37,562 nt of DNA from Streptomyces sp. Ru73. GTDB lineage: Bacteria > Actinomycetota > Actinomycetes > Streptomycetales > Streptomycetaceae. The stretch spans positions 1-37,562 of the forward strand of contig NZ_PQSQ01000081.1 of NCBI RefSeq assembly GCF_002920575.1, in the 5' to 3' direction. The notes under the pieces are model-generated. The model saw nothing but the letters and a program-made list of their open reading frames with translations, was not told the origin of the DNA and did not search any database. A program made the position numbers and the translations under genes. This document shows positions 15,305 through 23,528 of this stretch, piece by piece (the stretch's first letter is position 1; every line of letters begins with the position of its first letter).

Positions 15305-15310
15305 ACCGGC

Positions 15311-16453
15311 ATGACGCACACAGCACCGGAGAACACAGCGATCGAAGCCGTCGGCACGGGGCTCTTCGAGCCGGCCCGGCTCGGCCCCCTGGCCCTCCCC
15401 AACCGCCTGGTCATGGCGCCGCTGACGCGTAACCGCGCCACCGCCGACGGCGTCCCGACCCCGCTCATGGCCACGTACTACGCACAGCGCGCCTCCGCCG
15501 GGCTGATCATCGCCGAGGCGTCGACCCCGAACGCCGTGGGACAGACGTACCCCAACATCACCGCCATTCACGACGCTTCCCACGTCGCGGGGTGGCGGCA
15601 GGTCACCGATGCCGTGCACGCGGCGGGCGGCCGGATGTTCCTGCAGCTCCAGCACGGCGGGCGGGTGGGGCACCCCGCCAACAGCGGTCTGACCCCCGTC
15701 GCGCCCTCCCCCGTACCGCTGCCGGAAACGATCCACACCCCCGACGGCCGCCGCCCCTCCGTCGTCCCCCGCGAGATGGCCCTCGACGACATCCGCACCA
15801 CGGTGGCCGACTTCGCCGCCGCCGCGCGCAACGCCGTCGACGCGGGCTTCGCCGGGGTGGAGGTGCACAGCGCCAACGGCCATCTGCTCCACCAGTTCCT
15901 GGCGTCCAACACCAACCGGCGCACCGATGCCTACGGCGGCTCGCAGGCGCGTCGCATCCGCTTCGTCGTCGAGGTCGTGCGGGCCGTCGCCGACGCGATC
16001 GGCCCCGAGCGGACCGGCCTGCGCATCTCCCCCGGAAGCACCGTCAACGGCATCGCCGAGGCCGACACCGACACGCTCTACCCCGCGCTCCTCGACGCCC
16101 TCGCCGAGGCCGGCGGCCCGGAAGCCCTCCCGGCCTACCTCCACATCGTCCGCTCCGACCCGGACCAGCCGCTCTTCCACGAACTCCGCAAGCGCTGGGC
16201 CGGCACCCTCATCGGCAACCCGGTCCTGCCCGACGACCGGATTCCGGCCGACGGCGTCCTGCACGCGGCCGGGCGCCTCCTGTCCGCCGGCGCCGACCTG
16301 ATCGCCCTCGGCCGCCCCTTCCTCGCCAACCCCGACCTGGTCGAGCGCCTCCGCACGCGCGCCCCGCTCAACCCCGTACGCGACAAGTACTTCATGTACG
16401 TGGGCGGCCCCACCGGCTACACCGACTACCCCACCCTCCCCCAACCGGCATGA
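15311..16453 (+). CDS. Alkene reductase, Old Yellow Enzyme family
   Basis: A 380-aa FMN-dependent NADH:flavin oxidoreductase. Family marks are visible: LGPLALPNRLVMAPLTRNRA (key part NRLVMAPLTRNR) at the N-terminus, LQLQHGGRVGHP, the substrate-binding HSANGHLLHQFL and TDAYGGS, and the FMN phosphate region LIALGRPFLANPDL. It reduces activated C=C bonds of enones, maleimides and nitro compounds using NAD(P)H. A long promoter spacer and operator for the divergent MerR regulator lie directly upstream. The C-terminus is of the usual length and the gene looks intact. Confidence 0.95.
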   Translation: MTHTAPENTAIEAVGTGLFEPARLGPLALPNRLVMAPLTRNRATADGVPTPLMATYYAQRASAGLIIAEASTPNAVGQTYPNITAIHDASHVAGWRQVTDAVHAAGGRMFLQLQHGGRVGHPANSGLTPVAPSPVPLPETIHTPDGRRPSVVPREMALDDIRTTVADFAAAARNAVDAGFAGVEVHSANGHLLHQFLASNTNRRTDAYGGSQARRIRFVVEVVRAVADAIGPERTGLRISPGSTVNGIAEADTDTLYPALLDALAEAGGPEALPAYLHIVRSDPDQPLFHELRKRWAGTLIGNPVLPDDRIPADGVLHAAGRLLSAGADLIALGRPFLANPDLVERLRTRAPLNPVRDKYFMYVGGPTGYTDYPTLPQPA

Positions 16454-16505
16454 CCCGCCCCGGCGCCCACCCCGCGCCCCCGGACCCCGGCCCGGACACG
16501 CGGAA

Positions 16506-16541
16506 GGGGCGGCGGCCCGGTACTCCCCGGCCCGCCGCCCC
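16506..16541. terminator. Bidirectional terminator between the OYE gene and rtcB
   Basis: Arms at 16506-16520 and 16527-16541 pair over 15 positions with one mismatch (GGGGCGGCGG core) around a 6-nt loop TACTCC. It lies between two convergent genes. Confidence 0.75.
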
Positions 16542-16556
16542 TCCACGGCTGAAGGG

Positions 16557-17750
16557 TCACCCCTTCACGCACACCACCTGCTTGAGCTTCGCGACCACCT
16601 GGACCAGGTCGCGCTGCTGGTCGATGACCTTTTCGATGGGCTTGTAGGCGCCCGGGATCTCGTCCACCACGCCGGAGTCCTTACGGCACTCCACGCCCCG
16701 CGTCTGCTCCTCCAGGTCCCGTGTGGAGAAACGCTTCTTCGCGGCGTTGCGGCTCATCTTCCGGCCCGCGCCGTGCGAGGCCGAGTTGAAGGACTTCTCG
16801 TTGCCGAGGCCCTTCACGATGTACGAACCGGTGCCCATCGACCCCGGGATGATCCCGTAGTCCCCGCTCCCGGCCCGGATCGCGCCCTTACGGGTCACGA
16901 GCAGGTCCATGCCGTCGTACCGCTCCTCCGCCACGTAGTTGTGGTGGCAGGAGATGACCGGCTCGAAGGTCGGGCGGGCCTTCTTGAACTCCTTGCGGAC
17001 GACGTCCTGGAAGAGGGCCATCATGATCGCGCGGTTGTGCTTGGCGTACTCCTGCGCCCAGAAGAGGTCGTTGCGGTACGCCGCCATCTGCGGGGTGTCC
17101 GCGATGAAGACGGCGAGGTCGCGGTCGACCAGGCCCTGGTTGTGCGGCAGCTTCTGGGCCTCGCCGATGTGGAAGTCGGCCAGCTCCTTGCCGATGTTCC
17201 GGGAGCCGGAGTGCAGCATCAGCCACACCGCGTCGTCCTCGTCCAGGCAGAACTCGATGAAGTGGTTGCCCGAGCCGAGCGTGCCCATCTGCTTCACCGC
17301 CCGGTCCTGGCGGAACTTCACCGCGTCGGCGATGCCGTCGAACCGGGTCCAGAAGTCGTCCCAGCCGGCCGTGCCGTAACCGTGCAGGCGGGACGGGTCC
17401 ACCGGGTCGTCGTGCATCCCGCGTCCCACCGGGATGGCCGCCTCGATCCTGGAACGGAGGCGGGAGAGGTCGCCCGGAAGGTCGTTCGCCGTCAGGGAGG
17501 TCTTGACCGCGGACATGCCGCAGCCGATGTCGACGCCGACCGCCGCCGGACAGACCGCGCCGTGCATCGCGATGACCGATCCGACCGTGGCACCCTTGCC
17601 GTAGTGCACGTCCGGCATGACGGCGAGGCCCTTGATCCACGGCAGCGTGGCGACGTTCCGCAGCTGCTGGAGCGCGGCGCCCTCGACCGTGGCCGGGTCC
17701 GTCCACATGCGGATGGGCACCTGAGCACCAGGTACTTCCACGTAAGACAT
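16557..17750 (-). CDS. rtcB: RNA-splicing ligase RtcB
   Basis: A 397-aa 3'-5' RNA ligase that joins 2',3'-cyclic phosphate or 3'-phosphate ends to 5'-OH ends, using GTP and Mn2+. Active-site residues are visible: GVDIGCGM (Asp74, Cys77), GSGNHFIE (His163), LHSGSRNIG (His180), CHHNY (His269/270) and SHGAGR (His326, the guanylated histidine). ATG 17750 is chosen for its GGGGAAG ribosome site; an in-frame ATG at 17879 would add a hydrophobic stretch that is unlikely to belong. The leader (17751-17830) is unusually A/T-rich. In bacteria the enzyme serves RNA repair after ribotoxin or stress cleavage. Confidence 0.96.
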   Translation of the reverse strand: MSYVEVPGAQVPIRMWTDPATVEGAALQQLRNVATLPWIKGLAVMPDVHYGKGATVGSVIAMHGAVCPAAVGVDIGCGMSAVKTSLTANDLPGDLSRLRSRIEAAIPVGRGMHDDPVDPSRLHGYGTAGWDDFWTRFDGIADAVKFRQDRAVKQMGTLGSGNHFIEFCLDEDDAVWLMLHSGSRNIGKELADFHIGEAQKLPHNQGLVDRDLAVFIADTPQMAAYRNDLFWAQEYAKHNRAIMMALFQDVVRKEFKKARPTFEPVISCHHNYVAEERYDGMDLLVTRKGAIRAGSGDYGIIPGSMGTGSYIVKGLGNEKSFNSASHGAGRKMSRNAAKKRFSTRDLEEQTRGVECRKDSGVVDEIPGAYKPIEKVIDQQRDLVQVVAKLKQVVCVKG

Positions 17751-17929
17751 GGCTTCCCCATTCCCCCGTAACGACAGAAAACTCAAAAAGAGAAGGAAAC
17801 GCAAAACGCGGACATAGCACCCGATCAGCGACGGCGGACCGGCGTGCGCGGCGATGCGTGCGGTAGACATTGTGTCCATCAGCCGCTGCTGGGCGGCAAC
17901 CGGATTTCGTACGGAAGGAGCCGGTGACG

Positions 17930-19066
17930 GTGCAGCGAAGGTCGTCCGTACGAGGGGCCGCCGTGGCGGCCGCCGTGGCGCTGGCCGCCATCCTCACCAG
18001 CTGTTCCAGCGGCTCCGACGCCGACGCGGGGGCCGAGGACAGCAAGGGCGGCGACAGCACGTCATCGGCGCCGGTCGCCGAGCCGGGCAAGTTCGACTCG
18101 CTGCCCGAGCCGTGCGGGCTGCCCGGCCGGAGCACGCTGCGCAGCCTGCTGCCGAACGACGGCTCCCCGGAGACCCGCGCCGAGGCCGACAAGGTCTACC
18201 GCGGCCAGGCCGACATCACCTTCGACACCGACCGCCGGGTCGGCTGCCAGTGGAAGCGCGAGACCTCCGAGGGCTCCCGCCACCTCACCATCGACCTGCA
18301 GCGCGTCGTGTCGTACGACGGGTCCACCAGCGACGACGACAAGGCCCAGGAGCTGTACGCGAAGAAGGAGCTGGCGGCCCACATCCCGAGCGACACGGCG
18401 AAGACCCCGCCGGTCCGCACCCCCTCCCCGTCCTCGAGCAAGGGCGCGGACGGAAAGCAGGACGGGACGCAGGACCCGAAGGGCGAGCAGGGGAAGCAGG
18501 GCGCGAACGAGCGGCAGGCGACCGGCGGGGCCGACGCGCGCGGTGATCACCCCGCCGGTGGCAAGGGCGCCGCAGCCGACCCCACGGGCGGCCGGTCCGG
18601 CGAGTCGGGTCAGTCCGGTCGGTCCGGTGAATCCGGCGAGGCCGGGCAGTCGAAGGGGCGCACCGGCGAGGCCGACGGGAAGACGCCCGGCAAGGGCGCC
18701 GGCGACGCCACGCACCCCTCCGGCACCCGTACGGCCGAAGGCGGCGCGTCGGATTCGTCCGGCTCCTCCGGTTCGCCCGACTCCTCCGGTTCCTCCGACT
18801 CGACTCAGTCCCCCGACGACGCGGCGAGCCTCGCGCCGCGCGCGCTCAGCGACCTCGGTGACGCCGCCTTCCTGGACGACAAGCTGGCCACCGCCGACTC
18901 CGGCGTGCACCGCGACGTCACGGTCGTCTTCCGGTCGTCGAATGTGATCGTCACCATTGAGTACGACCAGTGGTCCACCGACAAGTCGGTCCTTCCCGAC
19001 CGCCGTGAGCTGCAGGAAAAGGCGCAGACGCTGGCCGCCGAGCTGGCCGCGCACTGGACCGGCTGA
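17930..19066 (+). CDS. DUF3558-like lipoprotein with low-complexity insert
   Basis: A 378-aa exported lipoprotein: basic start, hydrophobic segment AAVAAAVALAAI and lipobox LTSC. An N-terminal segment (PGKFDSLPEPC ... CQWKRE ... LTIDLQR) and a C-terminal segment (SDLGDAAFL ... DVTVVFRSSNVIVTIEY) resemble the neighbouring lipoprotein and the DUF3558 family. They are split by about 130 residues of Gly/Ser/Asp/Lys low-complexity sequence (SGESGQSG-type). Of two close GTGs, 17930 is 9 nt from AAGGAG and 17924 only 3 nt, so 17930 is chosen. Its function is unknown; it is anchored on the outer face of the membrane. Confidence 0.85.
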   Translation: MQRRSSVRGAAVAAAVALAAILTSCSSGSDADAGAEDSKGGDSTSSAPVAEPGKFDSLPEPCGLPGRSTLRSLLPNDGSPETRAEADKVYRGQADITFDTDRRVGCQWKRETSEGSRHLTIDLQRVVSYDGSTSDDDKAQELYAKKELAAHIPSDTAKTPPVRTPSPSSSKGADGKQDGTQDPKGEQGKQGANERQATGGADARGDHPAGGKGAAADPTGGRSGESGQSGRSGESGEAGQSKGRTGEADGKTPGKGAGDATHPSGTRTAEGGASDSSGSSGSPDSSGSSDSTQSPDDAASLAPRALSDLGDAAFLDDKLATADSGVHRDVTVVFRSSNVIVTIEYDQWSTDKSVLPDRRELQEKAQTLAAELAAHWTG

Positions 19067-19068
19067 GA

Positions 19069-19107
19069 GGTTACGGTCGCCGTAACCGGTTACCGTCGGC
19101 GAGTAAC
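19069..19107. promoter_or_regulatory. Cluster of GTTAC/GTAAC inverted repeats
   Basis: GGTTACGG-TCG-CCGTAACC (19069-19087) is a perfect 8-bp inverted repeat. It overlaps a second perfect palindrome GTAACCGGTTAC (19082-19093), and a further GTAAC lies at 19103-19107. The cluster lies just behind one lipoprotein gene and about 110 bp before the next. Similar GTTAC/GTAAC boxes are bound by OmpR-type regulators (MtrA, GlnR) in Streptomyces; alternatively the first repeat is a terminator. Confidence 0.5.
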
Positions 19108-19214
19108 GACGTGAATCGGCCACCGGCGTGCGGCCGCCGCGTACCGTGCGCCGAGGGGCCACCTCGGCCCCGCGCGCGCAACGGCCGCTCGCACGACGAT
19201 GAAGCGAAGGAACC

Positions 19215-19928
19215 ATGCACCGTTCAGCCAAGCGACTCGCCAGCTACCTCGCCTGCGCAGCCGTACCGGTGATGCTTGTCGCCGGCTGCTCCGACGACTC
19301 CGGCAAGAAGTCGGAGTCCTCCCCCTCGAAGTCCGCGGCTCCGAGCTCGTCCTCGCCGCAGGTGGCACCGGGCAAGTACAAGAAGCTCCCCGACCCCTGC
19401 AAGGCCATCACCAAGGACCGCGTCAAGAAGATGCTGCCCGCCGTGAAGGACGAGAACGGCGAGGAGGGGAAGAGCAGCGACACCGCCGCGCACGGCACCT
19501 GCACGTGGAGCAGTGAGGAGCGCCAGGGCAAGGGCGGCATCAACGGCACGCAGTTCCGCTGGCTCGCGGTCAACCTGCAGCGCTACGACTCCGACCCGGC
19601 GCTCGGCTCCGGCGACAAGCGCGCCACCGGCTTCTACAACAAGCAGGTCGACGCCGCCAAGGCCACCGACGGCGCGAAGAACGTCAAGAACGAGCCCGCC
19701 AAGGACATCGGCGACCAGGCGACGATGGTCACGTACGACCTGAAGAAGGACGGCAACGACTTCAAGAACCAGACGCTCGTCGCCCGTACCGCCAACGCCG
19801 TAGTCACGATCAACTTCAACGGCGCCGGCCTGGCCGGTGCCAAGACCCCGGACGCCGACGAGATGGTGAAGGACGCGCAGGAGGCCGCGAAGCAGGCCGT
19901 CAACGCGATCGCCCAGGCGAACAAGTAG
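19215..19928 (+). CDS. DUF3558-like lipoprotein
   Basis: A 237-aa lipoprotein with a signal peptide (SAKRLASYLACAAVPVMLVAGC), lipobox VAGC and a Ser/Lys-rich linker. The mature domain has paired cysteines (PDPCKAIT and GTCTWSS), AVNLQRYDSD, DIGDQATMVTYDL and NAVVTINFNGAG, the same order of blocks as the preceding lipoprotein but without its long insert. This indicates tandem duplication. GAAGGA precedes the ATG by 6 nt. The cluster of GTTAC/GTAAC repeats upstream is a possible control region. The biochemical role is unknown. Confidence 0.9.
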   Translation: MHRSAKRLASYLACAAVPVMLVAGCSDDSGKKSESSPSKSAAPSSSSPQVAPGKYKKLPDPCKAITKDRVKKMLPAVKDENGEEGKSSDTAAHGTCTWSSEERQGKGGINGTQFRWLAVNLQRYDSDPALGSGDKRATGFYNKQVDAAKATDGAKNVKNEPAKDIGDQATMVTYDLKKDGNDFKNQTLVARTANAVVTINFNGAGLAGAKTPDADEMVKDAQEAAKQAVNAIAQANK

Positions 19929-20057
19929 GGCATACCCGGACCACGGGCCCGCCACCGGCGTACCACTCGGGTAACGCCTGCGGCCCTCCCCGCTCCCGGC
20001 ACCGCGGGTGTGCCAGGCTAGGCGCGCCAGTCAGCCGAGTGCGGGGAGGGATCGCGG

Positions 20058-21422
20058 GTGGCCGCGATGCGGATGAGTCGTACGCACCGAATACTCATCG
20101 GCGTGGTCGTCGCGGGCGCGCTGGTGATCGCCGCGATCGGCTTCGCCGGTTCGTACGCGGCGGTCCGCGCCCTCGCCGAGCAGAAGGGCTTCGGCGCCTT
20201 CTCCTACGTCTTCCCGATCGGCATCGACGCGGGGATCGTCGTCCTCCTCGCCCTCGACCTGCTGCTCACCTGGATCCGTATCCCCTTCCCGCTGCTGCGG
20301 CAGACCGCCTGGCTGCTGACCGCCGCGACGATCGCCTTCAACGGCGCGGCGGCCTGGCCCGACCCGCTCGGGGTCGGTATGCACGCGGTGATCCCGGTGC
20401 TCTTCGTCGTCGCGGTCGAGGCCGCCCGGCACGCGGTCGGCCGGATCGCCGACCTCACCGCCGACAAGCACATGGAGGGCGTCCGGCTTTCCCGCTGGCT
20501 GCTGGCGCCCGCGTCCACGTTCCGCCTGTGGCGCCGTATGAAGCTGTGGGAGCTGCGCTCGTACGAACAGGTGATCAAGCTGGAGCAGGACCGGCTGGTG
20601 TACCAGGCACGGCTCCGCTCCCGGTACGGACGCGCCTGGCGGCGCAGGGCCCCGGTGGAGTCCCTGATGCCGCTGCGGCTGGCCCGGTACGGGGTGCCGC
20701 TGGCGGAGACGGTCCCGGCGGGACTCGCGGCGGCGGGACTGGCGGCGGAGCTCACCACCGCGGAGCCCATCGCCGGACCGGACGGCGGAGCGGGCAGCGG
20801 ACGGGACCGCGGATCGGACAACGGACCGGACAGCGGGCCCAGGGAGCACCCGGCGCCGGTGGAGCCGGCCACGAAGGCCGACACGACCGCGGCGATCGAG
20901 ACGGCCCAGAGGAGCGAGACGGCCCAGGCAGCCGAACCGGCCGAAGCCACGGCCCCGCAGGCCACCAGCCCCGCGCAGGCCACCAGCCCGCAGGGCACCA
21001 CCGCGCAGGCCCCCGCCCCGCAGGAAGCCGCTCCCTCGCTCACCATCCCCGTCGCCCCCGGTCGTAGTCGTCCTCTCGGCAACGCGGGTGCGCCGGTCCC
21101 GGTTCCCGAGCAGCGCGCGGCAGCCGCGCCCGCGCCGGAGCCCGAGCCGGAGTACGCCCCCGAGCCGGCCACCCCGCCCGTCGAGACGCTGCCCGCTGGG
21201 CTGCCCCGGGAGGAGCAGTTCTACGTGGCGTTCCGTACGTACGTGGCCGAGAAGAACGACTTCCCGGACCCGCATCAGTTCGCCACGTACCTGCTGAACA
21301 CGTACAACGTCACCAGCAAGACCGGGGACGGCCCGCTGAGCGCGAACTACCTCCGCCCGCACCTGCGCGAGTTCCGCCACCGGCTGCGCGAGGAGCAGCT
21401 GGACAGCGAGCACATCGCCTGA
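20058..21422 (+). CDS. DUF2637 domain membrane protein
   Basis: A 454-aa protein. The first 130 residues hold four hydrophobic helices (about 11-35, 47-68, 78-95, 105-125) of the DUF2637 type found in Streptomyces chromosomal and SpdB-like plasmid proteins. A basic, helical cytoplasmic region follows (TFRLWRRMKLWELRSYEQ), then a long Ala/Pro/Glu/Thr low-complexity linker (about 225-375) and a conserved C-terminal helical domain (EQFYVAFRTYVAEKNDFPD ... HLREFRHRL). The GTG start has GGGGAGGG 8 nt upstream. The C-terminal domain looks like a small DNA- or protein-binding module, but this is inference. Confidence 0.88.
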   Translation: MAAMRMSRTHRILIGVVVAGALVIAAIGFAGSYAAVRALAEQKGFGAFSYVFPIGIDAGIVVLLALDLLLTWIRIPFPLLRQTAWLLTAATIAFNGAAAWPDPLGVGMHAVIPVLFVVAVEAARHAVGRIADLTADKHMEGVRLSRWLLAPASTFRLWRRMKLWELRSYEQVIKLEQDRLVYQARLRSRYGRAWRRRAPVESLMPLRLARYGVPLAETVPAGLAAAGLAAELTTAEPIAGPDGGAGSGRDRGSDNGPDSGPREHPAPVEPATKADTTAAIETAQRSETAQAAEPAEATAPQATSPAQATSPQGTTAQAPAPQEAAPSLTIPVAPGRSRPLGNAGAPVPVPEQRAAAAPAPEPEPEYAPEPATPPVETLPAGLPREEQFYVAFRTYVAEKNDFPDPHQFATYLLNTYNVTSKTGDGPLSANYLRPHLREFRHRLREEQLDSEHIA

Positions 21423-21455
21423 CCACCTGAAACGGCTCCGGCCCCGGAAACGACT

Positions 21456-21486
21456 CCGGCCCCGGGAACGGCGTTCCCGGGGCCGG
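21456..21486. terminator. Bidirectional terminator between the DUF2637 gene and lysS
   Basis: A perfect 14-bp stem (21456-21469 with 21473-21486; core GGCCCCGGGAAC) with a 3-nt GGC loop, located between two convergent genes. Confidence 0.85.
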
Positions 21487-21499
21487 CTCGTACGGGCGG

Positions 21500-23227
21500 T
21501 TACGCGCCCAGCAGCTTGCGTACGCGGTCCGCGCCGACCGCCAGCAGCAGCGTGGGCAGTCGCGGGCCGGTCTCCCGGCTGACCAGCAGGCGGTACAGCA
21601 GCGCGAAGAACGCCCGCTGGGCCGTCTTGATCTCCGGCGGGAGCTCCTTGGCCGTGGCGTCGGCCGAGTAACCCGCCTGGACCTTCGGCACGCCGTAGAC
21701 CAGGTGCGTCAGGCCGTCGAGCGACCAGTGGTCGGCCAGCCCGTCCAGCAGCAGCCGCAGCGACTCGCGGGCGTGCTCGTCCAGCGAGCCGAGCAGCTCG
21801 GCGTCCGGCTCCTCACGGACGATGGTCCGCTGGTCGGCCGGCACCTGGCTGGTGATCCACTGCTCGGCGCGGTCCAGCCGCGGCCGGACCTCGTCCAGCG
21901 AGCCGACCGGCTTCTCCGGGTCCAGCTCGCTGAGGATGCGCAGGGTCTGCTCGTCGTGGCCGGCCGTGATGTCGGCGACCGAGGCGAGCGTGCGGTACGG
22001 GAGCGGGCGCGGCGTCTTCGGCAGCTCACCCGCCGCGGTCCCGATGGCACGGGTGTACGCCGCCGCGTCGGCCGGCAGCACGGTGCCGTCGGCGACCTTG
22101 GCGTCCAGCCGGTCCCACTCGTCGTACAGCCGCTGGATCTCCTGGTCGAAGGCGATCTTGAACGACTGGTTCGGGCGGCGCCGCGCGTACAGCCAGCGCA
22201 GCAGCTGCGGCTCCATGATCTGCAGGGCGTCGGCCGGGGTCGGCACCCCGCCCTTCGAGGAGGACATCTTGGCCATGCCGCTGATGCCGACGAAGGCGTA
22301 CATCGGCCCGATCGGCTGCTTGCCGTCGAAGATCCCGACGATCTGCCCGCCGACCTGGAACGACGACCCCGGAGACGAGTGGTCGACGCCCGAGGGCTCG
22401 AAGATCACGCCCTCGTAGGCCCAGCGCATGGGCCAGTCGACCTTCCAGACCAGCTTGCCGCCGTTGAACTCGCTCAGCCGCACCGTCTCGCCGTGCCCGC
22501 AGGTGCAGGTGTAGGTGAGCTCGGTGGTGTCGTCGTCGTACGCGGTGACGGTGGTGAAGTCCTTGCCGCAGGCCGTGCAGTACGGCTTGTACGGGAAGTA
22601 GCCCGCGCCGCCGCCGCTGCCGTCGTCCTCACCGGCCGCGCCGGAGCCCTCGGCGGCCTCCAGCTCGGCCTCGTCCACCGGCTTCTGCGACTTCTTCGCC
22701 GGGGCCTTCTTCGTGCGGTACTGGGCGAGGATCGCGTCGATCTCACCGCGGTGCTTCATCGCGTGCAGGATCTGCTCGCGGTACACGCCCGAGGTGTACT
22801 GCGCGGTCTGGCTGATGCCGTCGTACTCGACGCCCAGCTGCGCGAGCGACTCGACCATGGCGGCCTTGAAGTGCTCGGCCCAGTTCGGGTAGGCCGAGCC
22901 CTTGGGGGCCGGGACGCTGGTCAGCGGCTTGCCGATGTGCTCGGCCCAGGAGTCGTCCACGCCCTCGACGCCGAACGGGACCTTGCGGTACCGGTCGTAG
23001 TCGTCCCAGGACAGTACGTGCCGGACCTCGTACCCGCGCCGCCGGATCTCGTCCGCGACCAGGTGCGGGGTCATGACCTCGCGGAGGTTGCCCAGGTGGA
23101 TCGGGCCGGAGGGGGACAGGCCGGAGGCCACCACGACCGGTTTGCCAGGCGCGCGACGCTCCGACTCGGCGATGACCTCATCCGCGTAACGGGAGACCCA
23201 GTCGGTTGTCTCGGTGCTCTGAGCCAC
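21500..23227 (-). CDS. lysS: Lysyl-tRNA synthetase, class I
   Basis: A 575-aa class I LysRS (archaeal/actinobacterial type) that charges tRNA-Lys. The HIGH-type motif HLGN follows SGLSPSGPI, and the KMSKS-type motif is KMSSSKG. A zinc-ribbon-like pair CTACGK / CTCGHG is present, preceded by a strain-specific low-complexity linker (KKAPAKKSQKP ... GSGGGAG). The GTG start is chosen because GAGGAAGGG lies just upstream; an in-frame ATG 18 codons earlier has no ribosome site and reads through the repeat described next. It is divergent from argS. Confidence 0.95.
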   Translation of the reverse strand: MAQSTETTDWVSRYADEVIAESERRAPGKPVVVASGLSPSGPIHLGNLREVMTPHLVADEIRRRGYEVRHVLSWDDYDRYRKVPFGVEGVDDSWAEHIGKPLTSVPAPKGSAYPNWAEHFKAAMVESLAQLGVEYDGISQTAQYTSGVYREQILHAMKHRGEIDAILAQYRTKKAPAKKSQKPVDEAELEAAEGSGAAGEDDGSGGGAGYFPYKPYCTACGKDFTTVTAYDDDTTELTYTCTCGHGETVRLSEFNGGKLVWKVDWPMRWAYEGVIFEPSGVDHSSPGSSFQVGGQIVGIFDGKQPIGPMYAFVGISGMAKMSSSKGGVPTPADALQIMEPQLLRWLYARRRPNQSFKIAFDQEIQRLYDEWDRLDAKVADGTVLPADAAAYTRAIGTAAGELPKTPRPLPYRTLASVADITAGHDEQTLRILSELDPEKPVGSLDEVRPRLDRAEQWITSQVPADQRTIVREEPDAELLGSLDEHARESLRLLLDGLADHWSLDGLTHLVYGVPKVQAGYSADATAKELPPEIKTAQRAFFALLYRLLVSRETGPRLPTLLLAVGADRVRKLLGA

Positions 23228-23528
23228 GGTCGGCCCTTCCTCTTCTGCTTCGCGCGTTCGCTCGATCACATGCTCGATCACGTGATCGCTTACGGTCGTG
23301 AGCCCGGCCCGGAACCCCGGCGGTCCTGCTGCGCTCGGTGCGTGATCCGGAGCGGGGCCGCCCAGGCCGCAGGCCTGGCCGTTCCATTGTCCCAGACGCC
23401 CCCGTGATCAATGCCCCCGGCGCCCGGTGCCCGCCGGGGACAAAATCCGGAGAGGCCGCCGACACCGCCGTGAAATACTGGCGGCAAACCCCGACCACCT
23501 TTCTCCTCCGACGGAACGGCAGCACTCC
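23228..23528. other. Divergent lysS-argS intergenic region
   Basis: About 300 bp without a gene. Near lysS lies a tandem 12-bp repeat (CTCGATCACATG then CTCGATCACGTG, 23261-23284). The second copy is part of the perfect 14-bp palindrome CGATCACGTGATCG (23275-23288). No clear -35/-10 pair was found for argS, and no T-box, tRNA or riboswitch-like structure is recognised. Confidence 0.5.
23275..23288. promoter_or_regulatory. CGATCACGTGATCG palindrome upstream of lysS
   Basis: A perfect 14-bp palindrome with a CACGTG centre, 48 bp upstream of the lysS GTG, in a tandem 12-bp repeat. Its position fits a promoter-region regulator site. No regulator is identified. Confidence 0.4.

Noticed and set aside
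23228..23528. T-box riboswitch upstream of lysS or argS
   Set aside because: No specifier stem or antiterminator-like conserved sequence could be found.
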